Assembly: GCA_035297145.1 (NCBI GenBank)
Contig: DATGZN010000101.1
Coordinates: 1 to 64,000, forward strand
Reading direction: 5' to 3'
DNA from: QHXW01 sp035297145
GTDB taxonomy: Bacteria > Acidobacteriota > Terriglobia > Bryobacterales > Bryobacteraceae
DNA length: 64,000 nucleotides
Shown piece after piece: positions 61,571-64,000 of the stretch (positions are counted from its first letter, which is position 1; every line of letters begins with the position of its first letter). Under the pieces are notes generated by a model that saw nothing but the letters and a program-made list of their open reading frames with translations, searched no databases and was not told where the DNA came from. The translations under genes and the position numbers were made by a program.

Positions 61571-62521
61571 GTGGACACTCTCTTCGATGAGCCGTCATCT
61601 TTCGATCGCGACGAGCTGGCCGCGCGCCTGAAGGCCCTCGCGGCTCGCCATATCTACATCGGCGGCAGCTCCTGGAAATATGAAGGGTGGCTGGGCCAAA
61701 TTTACAGCCGTTCCCGATACCTGTCGCGCGGCCGCTTCTCACAGAAAGCTTTCAATGATACCTGCTTGCAGGAATACGCACAGACGTTCCCCACGGTCTG
61801 CGGCGATTTTGCTTTCTACCAGTTTCCGACGGAAGAATTCTGGCGCCGCTTGTTCGCGCAGACGCCGGCTGGCTTTCGTTTTGCATTCAAGGCCCCCGAA
61901 CAGATCACCTGCAAGGTGTTCCCGGAGCACGCGCGCTACGGCACACTGGGGGGAAACGCAAACGAATCGTTTCTCGACGCGGATCTCCTCAAGGAATCCT
62001 TCCTCCGGCCGCTCGATGCGCACCACGACCGCGCTGCGCTAATAATCCTGGAATTCGGCTCCTTTTCCAAGAAAACATTCTTCGATGTTCACGAATTCCT
62101 GGAAAAACTGGATCCATTTCTCTCCAAGCTGCCGGCCGACTACCGCTACGCTGTGGAGATTCGCAATCCCGATTTCCTGGATCGCGCGTACTTTGAGTGC
62201 CTGCGCCAGCACAAAGTGGCACACGTTTTCAACGCGTGGTCGCGCATGCCTGAGCTGCGCCATCAGATGGTGCTCCCGGACTCGTTCACGGCTGATTTCC
62301 TCGTCAGCCGCGCGCTGCTACGGCAGGGCCGCAGCTATGAGGAAGCCGTACAACTATTCACGCCGTACATGGAGATCAAGGATCCAAATCCCCAAGTGCG
62401 GGCATCTCTGCGCGACATCGTCCGCATCGCCCAGGATAAGCAGATTACGGCGTTCCTGTTCGTGAACAACCGCCTGGAAGGCAACGCGCCGGCCACGATT
62501 ATGGCGATCACCGAACCGTAG
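61571..62521 (+). CDS. DUF72-family protein
   Basis: A 316-residue TIM-barrel-like protein of the DUF72/YecE family: IYIGGSSWKYEGWLGQIYS at the start, then FPTVCGDFAFYQFPTEEFW, FRFAFKAPEQITC and YAVEIRNPDFLD. The molecular function of the family is not known. It starts with GTG immediately after the ggt stop and is probably on the same transcript. Confidence 0.87.
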   Translation: MDTLFDEPSSFDRDELAARLKALAARHIYIGGSSWKYEGWLGQIYSRSRYLSRGRFSQKAFNDTCLQEYAQTFPTVCGDFAFYQFPTEEFWRRLFAQTPAGFRFAFKAPEQITCKVFPEHARYGTLGGNANESFLDADLLKESFLRPLDAHHDRAALIILEFGSFSKKTFFDVHEFLEKLDPFLSKLPADYRYAVEIRNPDFLDRAYFECLRQHKVAHVFNAWSRMPELRHQMVLPDSFTADFLVSRALLRQGRSYEEAVQLFTPYMEIKDPNPQVRASLRDIVRIAQDKQITAFLFVNNRLEGNAPATIMAITEP

Positions 62522-62525
62522 CCCT

Positions 62526-63314
62526 CTAGCGCAGCTTCCATCGATCCTCGACGAAATCCGCCATTTCCTCGGTCCAGGTGCCAAACTTCGACGCCATCTG
62601 GCCGCCGTCCACAAAAATTGTGGCGCCCGTGATGTATGAGGCAAGATCCGACGCCAGAAACGCGATCGTGTTGCCGACTTCCTCCGGCGCTCCGCCGCGC
62701 CCCAGCGGAATATCGCGGAAGTACTCTTTAATTAACGGCTGATTGACGAAAAATGCTTCCGTGAGCCGGGTGCGAATCAGCCCCGGACAAACCGCGTTGA
62801 TCCGAATCTGCCACGGCCCAAGCTCATTCGCCGCGGTGTGCAATATCCCCAGAATGCCCGCTTTGCTGGCGTTATAAGCGACGAGCGTGGCCTCGCCATC
62901 GTACGAATTGGTGGACGCCGTGATGACGATTGCCCCTCTGCGCCGGGGCTTCATCCGGCGAGCAGCCGCCTGCACGGTATGAAACACGCCACTCAGATTT
63001 ACCGCGATCACCCGGTTCCAGTCATCCGCCGCGGTTTCATCCACGGGCGCCCAAACGCCCATGCCGGCGTTGGCCACCACGATATCCGGGGCGCCAACTT
63101 GCGCGAACGCGGCATCAATCGAGGAACGGTTGGTCACATCGACGTGACAGGCGCGGCCGTCCAAACTTCGTGCCACTTCCTGGGGGCGTTCGCGCTCCAA
63201 ATCGAAGATCCAGACCTGCGCGCCGCCGGCCGCGAGCGCCCGCGCTGCCGCGAGACCGATCCCGTTGGCGCCACCCGTAACCACCGCAACTTTTCCGCTG
63301 AAATCGAGAGGCAT
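62526..63314 (-). CDS. Short-chain dehydrogenase/reductase
   Basis: A 262-residue classical SDR. The cofactor site is VTGGANGIG (about residues 12-20), NAGMG follows near 82, the catalytic Ser lies in VITASTNS, and Tyr and Lys in AYNASK (about 146-151). ICPG-type NAVCPGLI and a C-terminal VDGG round off the family pattern. The substrate is unknown. It converges with the DUF72 gene; the stops are four bases apart. Confidence 0.9.
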   Translation of the reverse strand: MPLDFSGKVAVVTGGANGIGLAAARALAAGGAQVWIFDLERERPQEVARSLDGRACHVDVTNRSSIDAAFAQVGAPDIVVANAGMGVWAPVDETAADDWNRVIAVNLSGVFHTVQAAARRMKPRRRGAIVITASTNSYDGEATLVAYNASKAGILGILHTAANELGPWQIRINAVCPGLIRTRLTEAFFVNQPLIKEYFRDIPLGRGGAPEEVGNTIAFLASDLASYITGATIFVDGGQMASKFGTWTEEMADFVEDRWKLR

Positions 63315-63365
63315 CTGAACTTTCTATCACAACGCGGAAGCTCGGGGCCATCAAAACACGCATGT

Positions 63366-63371
63366 TATAAT
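63366..63371 (+). promoter_or_regulatory. Putative -10 box of tRNA-Val
   Basis: A perfect TATAAT stands 16 bases before the tRNA. No convincing -35 box is found at 17 bases upstream. Confidence 0.45.
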
Positions 63372-63387
63372 TGACCACATCGTTCGC

Positions 63388-63464
63388 GGGCCTGTAGCTC
63401 AGTTGGTTAGAGCGCTTCCTTGACACGGAAGAGGTCGGAGATTCGAGTTCTCTCAGGCCCACCA
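63388..63464 (+). tRNA. tRNA-Val (anticodon GAC)
   Basis: A complete cloverleaf. The acceptor is GGGCCTG against CAGGCCC, the anticodon stem CTTCC/GGAAG with loop TTGACAC, and the anticodon GAC at 63422-63424. The T loop is TTCGAGT. CCA is encoded (63462-63464). Confidence 0.95.
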
Positions 63465-63553
63465 CTGTTCAAGCGCAATCTTTGTACCAGCTTTCACGGC
63501 CGGCGCGGTATTGCCGCCGGGCGCCGTTGACACCATCGCCAAATTGCGATTCT

Positions 63554-64000
63554 TCACTTTGGGTTTGTCCACTTCCAGTTCCGAATCTCCGGCATGTCCT
63601 CGCCATTCTTGTCGATGTATTGCTTGTGCTCAACGAGTTTGTCTTTGAGCTGCTGCTTCAAGTAGATCCCTTTTCCGCCGATTTGCGGCAGGCGGTCAAT
63701 AGTGTCCATGACCAGGTGGAATCGGTCCAGATCGTTCAGCACGGTCATATCGAAAGGCGTGGTGATGGTGCCCTCTTCCTTGTAGCCGCGAACGTGGATG
63801 TTGTCGTGATTGGTGCGACGGTAGGTCAGCCGGTGGATCAACCACGGGTAGGCATGGAAGGCGAAGATGACCGGCTTGTCCTTGGTGAAGAGCTCGTCGA
63901 AATCCGTGTCGCTCAGCCCGTGGGGGTGCTCGGTTTGCGGCTGCAGCTTCATCAGATCGACGACGTTGACCACACGGATTTTCAGATCCGGAAAATGCTC
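63554..64000 (-). CDS. Phosphoketolase (XFP), C-terminal part, 5' end beyond the window
   Basis: The last 148 residues of xylulose-5-phosphate/fructose-6-phosphate phosphoketolase: VVNVVDLMKLQP, then PHGLSDTDFDELFT, VIFAFHAYPWLIHRLTYRR and HVRGYKEEGTITTPFDMTVLN, which are near-invariant in the family. It makes acetyl phosphate from sugar phosphates with thiamine diphosphate. The frame is open to the right edge. Confidence 0.95.
   Translation of the reverse strand, partial: EHFPDLKIRVVNVVDLMKLQPQTEHPHGLSDTDFDELFTKDKPVIFAFHAYPWLIHRLTYRRTNHDNIHVRGYKEEGTITTPFDMTVLNDLDRFHLVMDTIDRLPQIGGKGIYLKQQLKDKLVEHKQYIDKNGEDMPEIRNWKWTNPK

Overview
The window is about 64 kb of G+C-rich bacterial chromosome. Several lineage markers point to an acidobacterium of the Solibacter/Bryobacter type. 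They are an Alternative Complex III operon joined to a caa3-type oxidase, a large FG-GAP protein with the C-terminal domain typical of Solibacter secreted proteins, a PadR plus duplicated orphan permease (ADOP) pair, a CadC-like winged-helix/TolB sensor, and many small secreted enzymes with Tat signals. This assignment rests on protein families recognised by eye; no 16S gene is present.

Layout. 1-9.6 kb is a tight plus-strand respiratory operon: actC (cut by the window edge), actD, actE, actF, a small membrane protein, a SCO copper chaperone, coxB with a fused cytochrome c domain, coxA, coxC and coxD, with a translationally coupled FAD oxidoreductase at the end. A serine beta-lactamase-family hydrolase follows. 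10.8-37.6 kb is an accessory zone. It holds a three-gene minus-strand island (ParB-like protein, D12-class adenine methyltransferase, FRG-domain protein), an exported enolase-superfamily enzyme, a seven-heme cytochrome with TPRs, a dienelactone hydrolase, a LytS/LytTR two-component pair, ThuA and cupin proteins, the FG-GAP protein, an MsrPQ-like pair, a SpoIIE-type phosphatase, a diheme cytochrome and the CadC-like sensor. 37.6-45.2 kb has PadR-ADOP, a membrane protein, a PAF-acetylhydrolase-like protein, an alginate-export-type porin, tRNA-Arg(UCU) and a glycine-zipper protein. 45.7-51.7 kb has two tandem TolC-like proteins and a glycogen debranching enzyme. 51.8-57.6 kb is the hydrogenase maturation set hypA-hypB converging on hypF-hypC-hypD-hypE. 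57.7-64 kb has a repeat protein, gamma-glutamyltransferase, a DUF72 protein, an SDR, tRNA-Val(GAC) and the end of a phosphoketolase.

Two patterns stand out. First, pieces of the 3' part of the beta-lactamase-family gene at 9.6-10.8 kb recur at seven further places up to 37.6 kb. They are always on the plus strand and always between genes. Two long copies bracket the ParB/methyltransferase/FRG island as direct repeats, and three short copies break at the same 12-base word. Second, that island looks like an undescribed modification/defence-type module. I see no transposase, integrase, CRISPR array or rRNA gene.
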